Positions 6,251 through 7,150 of a stretch of DNA of 7,150 nucleotides are shown one piece after another (within the stretch, counting starts at the first letter, position 1; each line of letters starts with the position of its first letter). The DNA is from Candidatus Manganitrophaceae bacterium. Lineage in GTDB: Bacteria; Nitrospirota; Nitrospiria; SBBL01; Manganitrophaceae. Position numbers and translations under genes: made by a program. The notes below the pieces were generated by a model. It did no database searches. It was not told the DNA's origin and saw nothing but the letters and a program-made list of their open reading frames with translations. Location: assembly GCA_004297235.1 (NCBI GenBank), contig SCUR01000561.1, forward strand, positions 1-7,150, in the 5' to 3' direction.

Positions 6251-6272
6251 CGATCAGCAATTCTGTCAATGA

Positions 6273-6701
6273 TTATCGGACGGCCATGATCGCAGGCGTC
6301 TTAATCTCTTCTTTCTCGAACCGTTCGTGAGAGGTATCGGTGCTGGTCATTTTGCAGCTTCCGTTAAATTGAGCGCCGTCCTCGATTAGGAGCGACGGCG
6401 TCATCAGGTCTCCGGTGAAGATGGAGGTCCGAAGCAGCTGGATCTTCTGGTGCGCGACGATCTTCCCGGTCACTTTTCCCCCGACGACCACGGTATCTCC
6501 TTCGACGTCGGAGGTGATCACCGCCCCTTCCCCGAAAATAATGCTTCCCTTCACGGTGATTTTACCCTCGATCTTCCCGTCGATCCGTCCCGATCCTTCG
6601 AAGTTGACGTTCCCCTTGATCTCGACGTTCTTCCCCATATAAATGATGATGTCTTCAACCCCCTTCTTGCCGTTCTCTTCCTTTCCGAACACCGAGCCCA
6701 T
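6273..6701 (-). CDS. Bactofilin 2 (DUF583 family cytoskeletal protein)
   Basis: This 142-residue bactofilin is convergent with mnmA. A charged N-terminal tail (MGSVFGKEENGKKGVED) leads to a beta-helical core of about 100 residues with YMGKNVEIKG, GRIDGKIEGKI, GSIIFGEGAVI, GGKVTGKI and the closing FNGSCKM. A polar C-terminal tail of about 25 residues follows. By eye about 45 of 100 core residues are identical to bactofilin 1, so the two are paralogues and might copolymerise. The tails differ completely, which in this family usually means different partners. There is no transmembrane segment or signal peptide. The ATG has a strong Shine-Dalgarno (GGAGGAG, 6704-6710 on the - strand). A sigma-70-like promoter at 6739-6766 and a hairpin past the stop make it look monocistronic, so its expression can be uncoupled from parAB and bactofilin 1. 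Confidence 0.92.
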   Translation of the reverse strand: MGSVFGKEENGKKGVEDIIIYMGKNVEIKGNVNFEGSGRIDGKIEGKITVKGSIIFGEGAVITSDVEGDTVVVGGKVTGKIVAHQKIQLLRTSIFTGDLMTPSLLIEDGAQFNGSCKMTSTDTSHERFEKEEIKTPAIMAVR

Positions 6702-6738
6702 ATCTCCTCCTACACAGATGATGAACCGTACCTCGGAA

Positions 6739-6766
6739 AGTATAACCGATGATCGGGATTTGTCTA
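6739..6766 (-). promoter_or_regulatory. Sigma-70-type promoter of bactofilin 2, with a dyad in the spacer
   Basis: Read on the - strand, TAGACA (6766-6761) and TATACT (6744-6739) each match the sigma-70 -35 and -10 consensus at five of six positions and are 16 bp apart. This gives an expected start near 6732 and a leader of about 30 nt with a good Shine-Dalgarno. The spacer contains CCGATGATCGG (6746-6756), an 11-bp dyad symmetric about its central base. That is a possible operator. Confidence 0.6.
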
Positions 6767-6777
6767 GGGCGACCCGG

Positions 6778-6811
6778 AAAAAAATCTCCGGCCCTGTTTC
6801 AACCGCGGAAA
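6778..6811 (-). terminator. Possible intrinsic terminator for the Ig-like protein gene
   Basis: On the - strand, TTTCCG (6811-6806) can pair with CGGAGA (6790-6785), including one G-U pair, around a 15-nt loop. Seven Ts follow (6784-6778). It lies about 75 bp downstream of the Ig-like gene's stop and just upstream of the bactofilin 2 promoter. That would insulate the two - strand genes. The stem is short and the loop large, so this is tentative. Confidence 0.35.
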
Positions 6812-6883
6812 GGACTCAATCGAGTGATGCCGCCTGTGGAGGTTCTATTTGAGGGGATACGACGATGGGATTTTAAAGCGACG

Positions 6884-7150
6884 TTACGGTTGGGAAAGCG
6901 TGGCTTCCCAGCGGGTCGTTCCGACATTTCCGGCCGCGTCGGTGGCGGAGAGAAAGAAGACATTGAGACCGGGAACAAGGACGACCGGATATCGAAAGGC
7001 TCCCTGGGTCACCGGCATCGACTGTCCGTTCAACGTGAGGGAGGCGATTGGATTGGGATCGACGATGATCCCGGAGAGGATCACCGCGGAATTTGAGATC
7101 TGCGCGTCTGCGGAGGGAGATTCCACCACAATTTTCGGCGGACGGGTGTC
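6884..7150 (-). CDS. C-terminal fragment of an Ig-like repeat protein (5' end outside window)
   Basis: The - strand is open from the right edge for 88 codons to a TAA at 6886-6884. The translated fragment begins DTRPPKIVVESPSADAQI, continues with VILSGIIVDPNPIASLTLNG and a hydrophobic PVVLVPGLNVFFLSATDAAGN, and ends shortly after. This is the signature of one bacterial Ig-like or cadherin-like beta-sandwich. Such domains have a D-x-x-P-P linker, alternating beta strands, the x-V/L-N-G turn, and L-x-P-G-x-N-x-(hydrophobic)-x-A-T-D-x-A-G-N before the last strand. They usually occur as tandem repeats in large secreted or surface proteins, so this is probably the last repeat. No sorting signal or membrane anchor follows. 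A GTG at 7129 is not a real start because domain sequence continues upstream of it. The rest of the protein and its function cannot be seen. Confidence 0.75.
   Translation of the reverse strand, partial: DTRPPKIVVESPSADAQISNSAVILSGIIVDPNPIASLTLNGQSMPVTQGAFRYPVVLVPGLNVFFLSATDAAGNVGTTRWEATLSQP

Noticed and set aside
6702..6883. Small + strand open frames in the bactofilin 2 / Ig-like gap
   Set aside because: They run antisense into the neighbouring - strand genes and have no family resemblance. The gap is explained by a promoter and a possible terminator.
1..7150. Replication origin (oriC) within the window
   Set aside because: The gene content is origin-proximal, but I saw no TTATCCACA-type DnaA box cluster and no AT-rich unwinding region, and dnaA is absent.

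Overview
The window looks like origin-proximal chromosome from a moderately GC-rich, probably Gram-negative-type bacterium. It holds the classical cluster mnmE (3' end only) - mnmG (gidA) - rsmG (gidB) - parA (soj) - parB (spo0J), followed by a bactofilin gene and mnmA (trmU), all on the + strand. A second bactofilin gene and the 3' end of a gene for an Ig-like repeat protein lie on the - strand. Two bactofilins beside parAB fit an environmental lineage such as Nitrospirota or a delta-proteobacterial-type group. That placement is an impression from gene order and protein style and was not tested.

Layout. 1-270 is the C-terminal end of MnmE, finishing in the Cys-Ile-Gly-Lys motif. 272-287 is a perfect 16-bp parS palindrome filling the gap before mnmG (300-2240). 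rsmG (2237-2890) has no ATG, GTG or TTG start that would give a whole protein. The best start is a CTG overlapping the mnmG stop as CTGA, behind a good Shine-Dalgarno. A short gap with a possible extended -10 promoter leads to parA (2983-3750), which overlaps parB (3737-4600). A stem-loop separates parB from bactofilin 1 (4659-5075), and mnmA (5077-6177) follows at once with a GTG start. A cluster of inverted repeats, including a perfect 17-bp hairpin, sits at the convergence point (6181-6258). Bactofilin 2 (6701-6273, - strand) has a well-formed sigma-70-type promoter. The Ig-like fragment runs off the right edge on the - strand.

How the genes work together. MnmE and MnmG form the complex that adds the (carboxymethyl)aminomethyl group to C5 of wobble uridine 34. 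MnmA thiolates C2 of the same base, so both halves of this tRNA modification are encoded here. RsmG methylates 16S rRNA. ParA, ParB and parS form a complete chromosome-partitioning module within about 4.3 kb. The bactofilins are cytoskeletal polymers, and a bactofilin scaffold for ParABS is known from Myxococcus, so the adjacency suggests a functional link here.

There is no mobile element, CRISPR array, tRNA or rRNA, and I saw no DnaA box. The most notable observations are the parS site in the mnmE-mnmG junction, the apparent CTG start of rsmG, and the bactofilin pair around mnmA beside parABS.
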